Notes: generated by a model not told the origin, from the sequence alone. A DNA stretch of 64,000 bases from Methanococcoides alaskense (GCF_027594145.1 NZ_JAQFFK010000003.1:124001-188000); one strand, 5' to 3'. Shown: positions 55,364 through 63,618, counted from the first letter of the stretch. Program-made: numbers and translations.

Positions 55364-56143
55364 TTGGAACTGATGTTCTTCCTTTACGTAATAGTTCTGA
55401 TCGTTATCTTCTTGCTGGCACTGATCCTGCTGGCACCTATAGCTGTAGCATTTGATGTAAATGGTGGTCTTTCCGGGGTCCGAAGCAATGTCAGTTTGAA
55501 GTGGATGTTCCTGTCTTACAGTTTTTCAGGTCAGCCCGATGCAAAAGAGGTTCCTGTCACGAATGGCACAACTTCGGCAGAAGAAAGCACTACAAAGGTG
55601 GACACTACAAAAGAGGACACTACAAAGGTGGACACTACAAAAGAGGACACTACAAAGGTGGACACTACAAAAGAGGACACTACAAAAGAGGACACTACAA
55701 AAGAGGACACTACAAAAGAGGACACTACAAAAGAGGACACTACAAAAGAGGATACAGATCATCCTCTGAAAAATACGTATGAAATGGCAAGGAAAGGGTA
55801 TGCTATAAAGGGGCAGTTCTTCCATTTGATGAAGGGTCTTCTTTTTCAGTTACACATAAGGGATCTCGCATTCGACCTTACTTATGGATTGCCTGACCCT
55901 GCTGACACGGGAATGTTGTGCGGCTATCTACATACGCTGGCTTCCATAGTTCGGGGAAGGGCCCGAAGTTTCAGTTATTCTTTATATCCGGTTTTCATGG
56001 AAGAGGCGTTCGATGTGCACCTGTCAGGTTCAATCCGTTTCAGGATCGGTTCTTTTATTCCTCCGCTTTTGATGTTCATATTCAATGTAAAGGTGCTGAA
56101 GACCGGCTGGTGGTTTGCGAAAAACAGATATTCTTCCAGTTAA
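55364..56143 (+). CDS. DUF2953 domain protein with an (TTKED)n repeat
   Basis: The 259-residue protein starts with TTG (or ATG at 55373), has one N-terminal membrane helix (FFLYVIVLIVIFLLALILL) and a C-terminal DUF2953-like part (LAFDLTYGLPDPADTGMLCGYL). Between them lies a hydrophilic stretch of eleven TTK(V/E)D units encoded by a 15-bp minisatellite. In Bacillus the DUF2953 gene ytfI is next to ytfJ (GerW), the same pairing as here, but the function of either is unknown. The repeat length may vary between strains. Confidence 0.82.
   Translation: MELMFFLYVIVLIVIFLLALILLAPIAVAFDVNGGLSGVRSNVSLKWMFLSYSFSGQPDAKEVPVTNGTTSAEESTTKVDTTKEDTTKVDTTKEDTTKVDTTKEDTTKEDTTKEDTTKEDTTKEDTTKEDTDHPLKNTYEMARKGYAIKGQFFHLMKGLLFQLHIRDLAFDLTYGLPDPADTGMLCGYLHTLASIVRGRARSFSYSLYPVFMEEAFDVHLSGSIRFRIGSFIPPLLMFIFNVKVLKTGWWFAKNRYSSS
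55589..55753 (+). repeat. 15-bp coding minisatellite, 11 units
   Basis: Eleven tandem copies of ACTACAAA(R)(G)(A/T)GGAC encode TTKVD or TTKED. The first six alternate V and E, giving a 30-bp higher-order period; the last five are all E. The unit has no stop in any frame, so long open frames occur there on both strands, as artefacts. Confidence 0.95.
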
Positions 56144-56214
56144 CTTTCCGGGGCTTAACAGCCTGATTTTTTAATAGTGTTAGTATTTAATAATATGAAC
56201 ACAGATAACCGACC

Positions 56215-57174
56215 ATGATCAGAATAAGGTCTCCATCCAGATTGCATCTATCATTGATAGATCTGAATGCAGAGATCGGCAGAATAGATGGCGGTATAGG
56301 GATAACCCTTGACCATCCCAATATTGTGCTTTCTGCCGAAAAGGCGGATGGGGTCGAAGTGACGGGTATCTCCAGTTTTGCAGACCGTATGGTCGAAGCG
56401 GCAAAGGCTGTTCTTCCTGAGGGTGAGGGTGTCCTCATACATGTCGAAGAGGATATGCCTGCTCATGTGGGTCTTGGTTCCGGGACACAGTCTGCGTTGA
56501 GTGCGGCAGCGGCAGTGAACGAGCTCTATGGTCTCGGGCTGACCGTAAGGGAACTTGCTATCGCAGTTGGCAGAGGCGGTACTTCTGGTATTGGAGTAGC
56601 CTCCTTTGAAAGCGGTGGCTTTCTTGTTGATGTCGGGCATAAGTTCAGTGAGAAAGGTTCTTTCTCTCCTTCTTCTACCAGCAAAGCAGCACCTGCTCCT
56701 GTGGTTTTCAGGCATGATCTTCCGGACTGGGATATTATTCTCGCAATTCCTGATTCTGTTGGTGCACATGATTCGCAAGAGGTCGATATTTTCAAAACGG
56801 AATGTCCGATACCTTTGAGCGAAGTACAGGAAGTCTGTCATGTGGTGCTAATGCAGATGATGCCTGCTATACTCGAAGGCGATATCGAGAACTTCGGGTT
56901 TGCCGTGGACCATTTGCAGAATGTTGGTTTTAAGAAGCGTGAAGTTGCTTTGCAATCCCGGCAAGTAAGGGACCTTATGGAACTTATGCAGGACCTTGGT
57001 ACATGTGGGGCAGGGATGAGCTCCTTTGGTCCTGCGGTATTTGGATTTATTGATAACAGAAATATGGCTGAACAAATAAGGGATGAAGTTCAACATTTCC
57101 TTGATGAGACAGGGGGCGGCACCGTTGTCCTTACTAAAGCGAACAATTCCGGTGCAATGATATGGAAGGATTGA
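56215..57174 (+). CDS. mptG: Beta-ribofuranosylaminobenzene 5'-phosphate synthase
   Basis: The 319-residue GHMP-kinase-fold enzyme condenses 4-aminobenzoate-type acid with PRPP and decarboxylates it, the first committed step toward tetrahydromethanopterin. It shows RSPSRLHLSLIDLN at the start, the glycine loop PAHVGLGSGTQSALSAA, and GRGGTSGIGVASFESGGFLVD. The length and motifs match methanogen RFAP synthase. It is followed by nop5 with one base between the stop and its TTG start. Confidence 0.9.
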   Translation: MIRIRSPSRLHLSLIDLNAEIGRIDGGIGITLDHPNIVLSAEKADGVEVTGISSFADRMVEAAKAVLPEGEGVLIHVEEDMPAHVGLGSGTQSALSAAAAVNELYGLGLTVRELAIAVGRGGTSGIGVASFESGGFLVDVGHKFSEKGSFSPSSTSKAAPAPVVFRHDLPDWDIILAIPDSVGAHDSQEVDIFKTECPIPLSEVQEVCHVVLMQMMPAILEGDIENFGFAVDHLQNVGFKKREVALQSRQVRDLMELMQDLGTCGAGMSSFGPAVFGFIDNRNMAEQIRDEVQHFLDETGGGTVVLTKANNSGAMIWKD

Positions 57175-57175
57175 T

Positions 57176-58189
57176 TTGAAGATCATTACTTGGTATGGTA
57201 TACTGACCATTGGTGACGATGGTGTTACTGAATGTGAACCTTTCAACAAAGATGTTGATGAGCTTGCGGAACTTCTGCTCCAGAAGGACGTTGTCGCATA
57301 TTCTCCCGGCAGTGGTTTCGATATACGTACAGTGGCAATTGAATGCGGGTTCGTGGAAAACGATGAGGAATACAATTCTCTGTTAAGGGATGTGTCAATT
57401 CGTGCTGCGAAGTTACAGATATCGAGGACGAATACTCCGGATATGCAAATAATTCAGGCTGTAGAGGCGCTGGATGATATCGATGATGTTGTCAACGTGC
57501 TTTCCGAACGTCTTTCCGAATGGTATGGTCTGCATTTTCCGGAATTGGGTCTAAGTTCTGAACCGCTTGTACGTTTCGTTAGCGAGTTCGGTTCACGCAA
57601 CAACGTTCCTGCCGAACATCCTATGTTCGAAAAGGCAACCTCTTCCATGGGTTCTGAACTCCCTTCCGCCGATGAGGAGCTTATAATGGGCTTTGCTTCT
57701 AATGCTTGTGAGCTTTATGACAGTCGGCACAGCATTGAAGCTAGTATAGTCAGGAACATGGAAAAAATGGCACCGAACGTCACATTGATCGCGGGTTCTC
57801 TTATCGGTGCCCGGCTTATCAGTATGACCGGTGGCCTTGCAAGGCTTTCTCAATTGCCCTCGAGCACAGTTCAGGTCATGGGTGCCAATAGAGCACTTTT
57901 CAAACATCTTCGTGGGCGGGCAACATCTCCAAAGCACGGTATAATATTCAATAATCCTCTGGTCAAGAACTCCCCCTGGTGGCAGAGGGGTAAGATCGCA
58001 CGTGCGCTGGCTGCAAAGATAAGTCTGGCAGCACGCATGGATGTTTATTCCGGTGAATTGCATCCTGAGATAAAGGTCAACCTTGAGAAAAAGGTGAATT
58101 TCATAAAAGCTGCAAATCCCAAGCCTCCCGTTAAACAAAAACCCGCTGGCAAAGGATACAAGGGTAAAAATAAAGGAGGCGAGAGATAA
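57176..58189 (+). CDS. nop5: C/D box RNP core protein Nop5 (NOP56/58)
   Basis: The 337-residue protein has an N-terminal fibrillarin-binding domain, a coiled coil, and the Nop RNA-binding domain GSLIGARLISMTGGLARL...GANRALFKHLRG. A basic tail (PKPPVKQKPAGKGYKGKNKGGER) follows. With fibrillarin and L7Ae it guides 2'-O-methylation. It starts with TTG, immediately after mptG. The last base of its stop abuts the fibrillarin ATG. Confidence 0.95.
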   Translation: MKIITWYGILTIGDDGVTECEPFNKDVDELAELLLQKDVVAYSPGSGFDIRTVAIECGFVENDEEYNSLLRDVSIRAAKLQISRTNTPDMQIIQAVEALDDIDDVVNVLSERLSEWYGLHFPELGLSSEPLVRFVSEFGSRNNVPAEHPMFEKATSSMGSELPSADEELIMGFASNACELYDSRHSIEASIVRNMEKMAPNVTLIAGSLIGARLISMTGGLARLSQLPSSTVQVMGANRALFKHLRGRATSPKHGIIFNNPLVKNSPWWQRGKIARALAAKISLAARMDVYSGELHPEIKVNLEKKVNFIKAANPKPPVKQKPAGKGYKGKNKGGER

Positions 58190-58882
58190 ATGGATGTGAA
58201 TGAGATATCAGAGGGCATATTCGAGGTTCGAAAAGGCGGTAAGAAGATATTGGCCACAAAGAATGCCAACCCCGGCTCGAATGTCTATGGTGAGAATCTG
58301 CTGGAGGAAGAAGGTGAGGAATATCGTGCCTGGGATGCCCGCAGGAGCAAACTCGCGGCAATGGTCCTCAAGAAGATGAAGGTGCCGATAAAAAGTGATT
58401 CCCGGGTCCTGTATCTTGGAGCCGCATCAGGCACCACCGTAAGCCACGTTTCAGATATGCTTCCCAATGGTATCGTCTATGCGGTGGAGTTCTCCCCACG
58501 TACCATGCGGGAACTGATCCAGCTCTGTGATACGAGGTCCAATATCGTGCCAATACTTGCAGATGCCTCCCGTCCGAAGCTTTATGCTCATATAGTTGAA
58601 CAGGTCGATGTGATCTTTCAGGACGTTGCCCAGCCTAATCAGGCGCAGATCGCTGCGGTGAATGCGGGGCAGTTCCTTAAGGAAGATGGGCATCTGCTTC
58701 TTTCCATTAAGGCCAGAAGTATCGATACGGTGGCGAATCCTTCCAAGGTCTTCAAAGAGGAAGTGAACAAACTGGAAAAGGACTTCGATACCCAATTCAA
58801 GATTATTAAGAAACACGACCTTGCACCGTTCCATGAGGACCATTTGGGACTGGTTGCGAAAAAGAAGCTTAAAGAAAACTAA
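58190..58882 (+). CDS. flpA: Fibrillarin-like rRNA/tRNA 2'-O-methyltransferase
   Basis: The 230-residue SAM-dependent enzyme shows NPGSNVYGENL, the SAM site VLYLGAASGTTVSHVSD, VYAVEFSPRTMREL, ILADASRP and LLLSIKARSID. It has the normal archaeal fibrillarin length and lacks the eukaryotic RGG tail. Nop5 and fibrillarin are adjacent as in most Euryarchaea. Confidence 0.96.
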   Translation: MDVNEISEGIFEVRKGGKKILATKNANPGSNVYGENLLEEEGEEYRAWDARRSKLAAMVLKKMKVPIKSDSRVLYLGAASGTTVSHVSDMLPNGIVYAVEFSPRTMRELIQLCDTRSNIVPILADASRPKLYAHIVEQVDVIFQDVAQPNQAQIAAVNAGQFLKEDGHLLLSIKARSIDTVANPSKVFKEEVNKLEKDFDTQFKIIKKHDLAPFHEDHLGLVAKKKLKEN

Positions 58883-58909
58883 ATATTTTCTCTATATGGG
58901 GGGCTGTAA

Positions 58910-59152
58910 ATGTCAGATACTGAGGAAAGATTCTCCGGTGGGAAATATTTTGGGGTATGCCCCTCTTTTCACCATTCAAAAGCTTGCAACTGCAAACGTT
59001 GTCCTTCATATCCCGGAGATGGTTATATGTTCTGTGCACGCGGCAATGATCGCTCACTTCCGGAAAAAAAGGAATGTCTTTGCAGGGAATGCTATGTTTA
59101 CAAGCAATTTGGCTTCGAAGGGGATTTCTTTTGCCGGCGTGATGTAAAATGA
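58910..59152 (+). CDS. Cys-rich DUF2769-like protein
   Basis: The 80-residue protein has nine Cys in pairs: FGVCPSF, ACNCKRCPSYPG, YMFCARGND, CLCRECYVYK and FFCRRD. The pattern CxCxxCPxY...FCARG followed by CxCxxCxVY resembles the DUF2769 family. It probably binds zinc or iron. Its TGA overlaps the rhodanese ATG (ATGA at 59149-59152), so both are co-translated. Confidence 0.75.
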   Translation: MSDTEERFSGGKYFGVCPSFHHSKACNCKRCPSYPGDGYMFCARGNDRSLPEKKECLCRECYVYKQFGFEGDFFCRRDVK

Positions 59153-59577
59153 GCATTCTTTCAAATAATATCACTATGTTGGTGACCTTACTGGTGATCG
59201 CATGCATTGCTTTAGGATTTATTGGATATGATAAATTTGCATCAAATAAAAATGGGGCAGATGTGAGCTATACGGATGTATCCGTTCATGAGGCTAAAGA
59301 TATGCTCGATAAGGGAGATGTTTTCCTTCTGGATGTGCGCACGGAAAGTGAATTCAATTCAGGTTATCTCGAAGGTGCAGTAAATATCGAGGTCTCACAA
59401 TTGGGATCACGGCTGGATGAAGTTCCAGCGGACAAGGTCATCCTGGTATATTGTCGTACAGGGGTAAGAAGTGTCAGGGCAAGTAAAACACTTGTTAATG
59501 CCGGTTATACGGATGTCTATAATATGAAAGGCGGTATTAGGGTATGGATGTCAGCAGTTTATCCTTACGTGATTTGA
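59149..59577 (+). CDS. Membrane-anchored rhodanese-domain protein
   Basis: The 142-residue protein has an N-terminal membrane helix (MLVTLLVIACIALGFIGY) and a single rhodanese domain: LLDVRTESEFNSGYLEGAVNI and the active loop VYCRTGVRS with Cys 102. It would bind persulfide sulfur outside or at the membrane, moving sulfur or acting in redox sensing. It overlaps the Cys-rich gene and is convergent with the carbonic anhydrase gene, 7 bases away. Confidence 0.9.
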   Translation: MSILSNNITMLVTLLVIACIALGFIGYDKFASNKNGADVSYTDVSVHEAKDMLDKGDVFLLDVRTESEFNSGYLEGAVNIEVSQLGSRLDEVPADKVILVYCRTGVRSVRASKTLVNAGYTDVYNMKGGIRVWMSAVYPYVI

Positions 59578-59584
59578 TCCCTTT

Positions 59585-60214
59585 TTATTTTTCACTCTTT
59601 TTCCTATATCCTTTAGCAAGCTCGATGTTCACGGAAACTACCTCTCTGTTGGTATTTTCAAAGAAATATCCTTCGAATATTTCCGGCAGAGCGTCTGCAT
59701 CTTCCTGTTTGGTGATCATCATTCCTGCGGGGACATACCTGTTTTCCGGAATGTCTACGCCAAAGGCACCGGATTTGGGTTCAAGCACGGAGCCCTTGCC
59801 AACATTTGCATTGAATACCAGTGTCTGCATTGCGAGGAATGCATCATCACAGACTGCAGCGGGGCCGTGTATCTGTGATTGGTGAGCAAGTGAAACTCTT
59901 TCTCCTATATATACTGAATATGGTCTACCTTCCACATTCACCTAATTTGCTTTAATTGGATTTCCTTTAATGTCAATGGTCTTCATGCCATGCATGATAA
60001 CTCCATCCTGAACATTACTGTCGTTGCCAATATGGATGGGGCTACCTTCATCGCCCCTTATGGATACAAAAGGAGATACCATTACTCTTTTTCCAATGGT
60101 TACATCTCCGATCACAATTGCTTGTGGGTGAATATATGCGGTATCGTCAATTGATGGAGCTTTCATCTTGGGATTCCAGGATGTCAATGGAGTGTGTTCT
60201 ATATTTTCCGGCAT
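59585..60214 (-). CDS. cam: Cam-type gamma-carbonic anhydrase with an in-frame UAG (putative pyrrolysine)
   Basis: Read through the TAG, the gene gives 209 residues aligned without a gap to the Methanosarcina Cam enzyme, which hydrates CO2. Zinc ligands fall at residues 75, 111 and 116, exactly 6 less than Cam His81, His117 and His122. Glu56 equals Glu62, Asn67 Asn73, Gln69 Gln75 and Asn196 Asn202. The constant offset on both sides of residue 91 means the TAG replaces exactly one codon (Cam has Ile there, as I recall the sequence). Oddities: the Cam proton-shuttle Glu84 is Lys78, and no signal peptide is present, unlike the secreted Cam. Neither half would form the left-handed beta-helix active site on its own. 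Confidence 0.85.
59942..59944 (-). other. In-frame UAG codon in the Cam-type gene
   Basis: The plus strand reads CTA, so the mRNA codon is UAG, at codon 91. It is flanked by an Asn codon and a Val codon in the same frame. No frameshift is needed to continue. Confidence 0.92.
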
Positions 60215-60652
60215 TGTTATCTACAGATGAACTTCTTATTTATACAAATTTCGTCAACATCTTTAAAATAATGATGTCCTCCTTTTATTTATAAAATATC
60301 GCAAAAAGAAGTTTTAGATATTCTGACAACTGAACGTTCCATTCTAGGAATTTTGCAGCTTTTCTTTCTGGAACTATTATTGATGATATATTACCAATAC
60401 AATTAATATCAATTTGTGAATGAATTTAGTAATGATCTGATGTGTGTATGTTCTGGTAATGAAAATAAATTTATACTAATCGTGAGTGATAATACTATAG
60501 TTCTCTCAAAAAGTATATACGTTATAAAACTACTTTGTTAAGTTCACATTTATTGGATACGCTTATCAGTAGCAGTTGCACAATTTCCATGGATGATGCA
60601 TCTGTTAAAGCGTTTAGGGTCACGTTTGATAAAATATGGGGTCTGAGGGCAC
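60215..60652. other. Intergenic region before the response regulator
   Basis: This 438-base AT-rich gap holds no supported gene. A 23-codon frame (60590-60661, [23 protein letters not shown]) overlaps the regulator's ATG (ATGAATAA). It could be a coupling leader peptide, or chance. TATA-like elements occur near 60510-60535 (AAGTATATACGTTATAAAA). Confidence 0.3.
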
Positions 60653-61048
60653 ATGAATAAAGAGACAAGCATTTTAGTCGTCGAGGACGAGAATATTGTG
60701 GCGTTGAGCATTAAGAACAAGCTCATTAGTTTGGGGTATTCAGTGCCCAGTACTGCTTCATCCGGGGAGGATGCAATTACTAAAGCAGACCTTTTTTACC
60801 CTGATCTTGTGTTGATGGACATTATGCTGAGGGGCGATATGGACGGCATTGAAGCTGCAAATGAGATCCGCATTAAATTCGATATTCCGGTGATCTTCCT
60901 TACAGCATATACCGATGACAGGACACTTGAGAGAGCTAAGGTCGCAGAACCTTATGGTTACATATCTAAACCGTTCAAAGAACAGGACCTCAAATCCAAT
61001 ATTGAGATCGCACTCCACAAACATGGAAAAGAGCTCAGGTTAAAGTAA
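60653..61048 (+). CDS. Single-domain response regulator (CheY-like)
   Basis: The 131-residue receiver domain has acidic residues 11-12 (ED), a phospho-acceptor Asp 56 in [14 protein letters not shown], Thr 84 and Lys 106 (YISKPFK). There is no output domain. The typical sequence [15 protein letters not shown] is that of methanogen regulators linked to histidine kinases with PAS domains. No kinase is next to it, so it is an orphan, and its partner cannot be seen here. Confidence 0.92.
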   Translation: MNKETSILVVEDENIVALSIKNKLISLGYSVPSTASSGEDAITKADLFYPDLVLMDIMLRGDMDGIEAANEIRIKFDIPVIFLTAYTDDRTLERAKVAEPYGYISKPFKEQDLKSNIEIALHKHGKELRLK

Positions 61049-61150
61049 ATCCCCAGTTGGTGTTTGATCGCTTTTCGTTTTCCGGTTCTATTATATTTTC
61101 TCTTGTATCTATTTCCGGGATATGTTGTTCTGCAATAAGGTTATATTAGG

Positions 61151-61858
61151 GTGTTAATTGTGCTAAAAGGTCTGATATTTGATATGGATGGGGTTCTAGT
61201 GGATTCTATGCCTTACCATACCGAAGCTTTGAGTCATGTATTTGCCGATATGGGTTTATCCATGGATGCTCAGGATGTCTATAATATGGAAGGCTCAAAG
61301 ACAGTGGATATCGTAAGCTATCTGCTGGAAAAAGATGGTGTGGATCTTCTGAACTTTGATTTAGATGGGCTTATACACAGGTACCGGGATGAGTTTGCCA
61401 GAATTGTAGAACTGAAGGCTTTTAGTGAGGTTCTCGAGTGTCTTCCAATTTTGAAAGAGCGTTTTATGCTTGCGGTGGTTTCCGGAGCTGATCGGAATAT
61501 AGTGCAAGATATTATCACTAATCTTTATGATGGTATTTTCGATGTTGTCATAAGTGGGGAGGATGTGGATAATGGTAAGCCTGCTCCCGATCCTTTTCTG
61601 AGTGCTGCTGATATGTTCGGGCTGTATGCAAGTGAATGTCTTGTTGTGGAAAATGCAGCAATGGGCGTGGAAGCTGCAAATAGGGCAGGTATGTTCTGTC
61701 TGGCTGTTCCGACCTATGTCAGTAAGGAAAGCCTGAAAAATGCAGACCGTTTAGTGGATGACCATCGAATGCTAAGCGATTTCCTTCTTGGACTTGACCA
61801 TCTGGAAAAGGAAGCTGCTGAGTCTTTACGCCTGAAATTTTATTCAGCTCAAAAATGA
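61151..61858 (+). CDS. HAD-family phosphatase (beta-phosphoglucomutase-like)
   Basis: The 235-residue protein has the catalytic FDMDGVLVDSMPYH (DxD), a helical cap (residues about 18-90), the LAVVSGADR loop II Ser, a Lys in GKPAPDPF and LVVENAAMGVEAA with the acidic loop (ENA where EDS is usual). Its substrate is unknown, likely a small sugar phosphate or nucleotide. GTG at 61151 or 61160 can start the gene. Its 3' end overlaps the convergent thioesterase gene by 15 bases. Confidence 0.85.
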   Translation: MLIVLKGLIFDMDGVLVDSMPYHTEALSHVFADMGLSMDAQDVYNMEGSKTVDIVSYLLEKDGVDLLNFDLDGLIHRYRDEFARIVELKAFSEVLECLPILKERFMLAVVSGADRNIVQDIITNLYDGIFDVVISGEDVDNGKPAPDPFLSAADMFGLYASECLVVENAAMGVEAANRAGMFCLAVPTYVSKESLKNADRLVDDHRMLSDFLLGLDHLEKEAAESLRLKFYSAQK

Positions 61859-62251
61859 ATCTACACTGATTTTTTTCCTGTATGCCATTCCCTGGAATAT
61901 TGCTATGGCATTTCCTTCTTCGTCCGTAATGTCTACTGTATAGGTTGCTATCTTTGGGTTTTTTGAATTTTCGCGCGCCTGGGCATACAGGGTCCCGGAT
62001 GTTGTGGAAGTTACGAAGGATATATTGGCATTTATTGCGACTGCAACCGTGCCATGAGAATTGGAAGCGGCGGCAAATGCGAAGTCTGCAAGGGTGAATA
62101 TTGCTCCTCCCTGAACGATGCCCACCCCGTTCAGGTGATGCTCATGGATTTCCATCTTTGCTTTTGCGTAGCCTTCCGAGACTTCCAGAAGCTTAACATC
62201 GATGTATTCAGCGAATTTGTCCATTTTGAAGAATTCTTTTATCTTTTCCAT
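61844..62251 (-). CDS. Hotdog-fold thioesterase (PaaI family)
   Basis: The 135-residue protein has the PaaI-type motif HHLNGVGIVQGGAIFTLADFAFAAASNSHG with the catalytic Asp in LAD, and VAINANISFVTSTTSGTLYAQAR. Such enzymes hydrolyse acyl-CoA thioesters. The ATG at 62251 is used; a second Met (FKMDKF) is at residue 9. The 3' ends of this gene and the HAD gene overlap by 15 bases, which is unusual but workable. Confidence 0.85.
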   Translation of the reverse strand: MEKIKEFFKMDKFAEYIDVKLLEVSEGYAKAKMEIHEHHLNGVGIVQGGAIFTLADFAFAAASNSHGTVAVAINANISFVTSTTSGTLYAQARENSKNPKIATYTVDITDEEGNAIAIFQGMAYRKKISVDSFLS

Positions 62252-62380
62252 TGTATCGCATCCATTCAGTTCTTTGATAGGATGTGCATGTTTTAAGTAT
62301 ACACTATATCTGACCTTCTCTGAAAGTAGTTTTTAATAAAGCGAACGTGTGACATTTAAGTAAGCATTATTCGTGAACTA

Positions 62381-62400
62381 CCACCCATTAAAATGAGTGG
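62381..62400 (-). repeat. Palindromic end next to the second tnpB (right end)
   Basis: The 20-base sequence is a near-perfect palindrome with 9-base arms (CCACCCATT / AATGAGTGG, one mismatch). It contains the tnpB stop. Its inverse copy lies at 63599-63618 with 18 of 20 matches, so the two bound the tnpB gene. Confidence 0.8.
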
Positions 62401-63527
62401 CTTTCTGCTTCATATCCCAGACCAACGTCCATGACTCCACAGGCTCTTCCCGTAGTCCCTACGGTGCATCGATTAAGAATATTGATCGCTGCATTAACAT
62501 CTCTGTCAAGTTCAAGCCCACATTCAGGACATTTGTGAATCCTAACCGATAGACCTTTCCTGACGATGTTTCCACAACCGCTGCATTCCTGTGATGTGTT
62601 GAATGGGTTAACCAATTCTACAAAATTGCCAGCCTCTTCCGCTTTGCTTTTTGCCATCTGGATCAGTTGACCCCATGCAACATCATGTATTGATTTTGCA
62701 AGATGATGATCCTTAACCATATTCCTGATGCTCAGATCTTCGAACACTATCCAGTCAAACCTGTCGACAAGAGCCCTGCTCAACTTATGGTTAAAATCAA
62801 GTCTTTGGTTACGTATCTTTCTGTGAACCTTAACAACTTTGAGTTTTTGTATAAGACGGTTTGATGAACCTTTCTTCTTTTTGCTCAGTCTCTTTTGTTG
62901 AACTGCAAGAGATCTCTCTGACTTTCGGTAATATATAGGGGAATCGAATTGTTCCCCATTGCTCAACGTGACACATGAGTTAAGCCCGACATCAATTCCT
63001 ATAGATGTAACAGAGTTGATCTTTTCAGGACTTGCACCCATGTCAACAGAAAAGACTGCATACCATTGATCCCCTTCACGTTTGATGGAACATGTCTTGA
63101 TCTTGCCTTCTATCTCTCGGTGCTGTTTGATCTTGATATTCCCTATCTTGGAAAATTTCAGTTTGTTATCTTCAATTTTGAAACCAGATTGAGGATATGT
63201 GAAACTGTTATACCTGTCCTTCCCCTTGAACCTTGGGTACCCTGGCGTTTCACCTGATCTGCACCGTCTAAAAAAAGCATCAAATGATTTTCCAAGTCTT
63301 CGCAAAACATCCTGTTTAATCTGTGAGAATACTTCAGTCCTACACTCGACATACTTGACCTGATTGATCTGGTCAAATGTTGTTAATCCTTGATTATATC
63401 TTTCATACGCATTCCTTCTGTCCGCAAGAAACTCGTTGTGGAGGTATCTGCATACATCAAGAGTTTTGACCAGGACAATCTCCTGTTCTTTGGTCGGGTA
63501 CAGACGGGATTTGTAGGATTTCCGCAT
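62388..63527 (-). CDS. tnpB: TnpB (IS200/IS605, IS1341 type) RNA-guided nuclease, second copy
   Basis: The 379-residue protein has RuvC residues Asp (IGIDVGLNSCV), Glu (IVFEDLSIRNM) and Asp (LDRDVNAAINI), a zinc ribbon CSGCGNIV...CPECG, and the start MRKSYKSRLYPTKEQE. It is a different lineage from the copy at 39.5-40.6 kb. No tnpA is near. It is bounded by matching palindromes at 62381-62400 and 63599-63618, the kind of structured ends that IS605-family elements use. An omega RNA would lie near the 3' end and the right palindrome, unverified. Confidence 0.92.
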   Translation of the reverse strand: MRKSYKSRLYPTKEQEIVLVKTLDVCRYLHNEFLADRRNAYERYNQGLTTFDQINQVKYVECRTEVFSQIKQDVLRRLGKSFDAFFRRCRSGETPGYPRFKGKDRYNSFTYPQSGFKIEDNKLKFSKIGNIKIKQHREIEGKIKTCSIKREGDQWYAVFSVDMGASPEKINSVTSIGIDVGLNSCVTLSNGEQFDSPIYYRKSERSLAVQQKRLSKKKKGSSNRLIQKLKVVKVHRKIRNQRLDFNHKLSRALVDRFDWIVFEDLSIRNMVKDHHLAKSIHDVAWGQLIQMAKSKAEEAGNFVELVNPFNTSQECSGCGNIVRKGLSVRIHKCPECGLELDRDVNAAINILNRCTVGTTGRACGVMDVGLGYEAESHSF

Positions 63528-63598
63528 ATTGTGATATACGTTTTGATACTACTAATATCTATCAGAACCAAGAACAATCAACTGTTTACGCAATTCAT

Positions 63599-63618
63599 CC
63601 ACTCATTGAAATGGGTGG
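63599..63618 (-). repeat. Palindromic end next to the second tnpB (left end)
   Basis: The 20-base CCACTCATTGAAATGGGTGG has 9-base arms with one wobble pair. It is the near-inverse of the copy at 62381. It is 71 bases upstream of the tnpB start. The rest of 63528-63888 has no supported gene. Confidence 0.8.

Noticed and set aside
55501-55825. Several open frames on both strands at the minisatellite
   Set aside because: A 15-bp repeat without stops opens all frames; only the DUF2953 frame continues into conserved sequence.
56251-56841. 196-codon antisense frame in the RFAP synthase gene
   Set aside because: It is a shadow with no domain, in a gene with clear GHMP motifs on the other strand.
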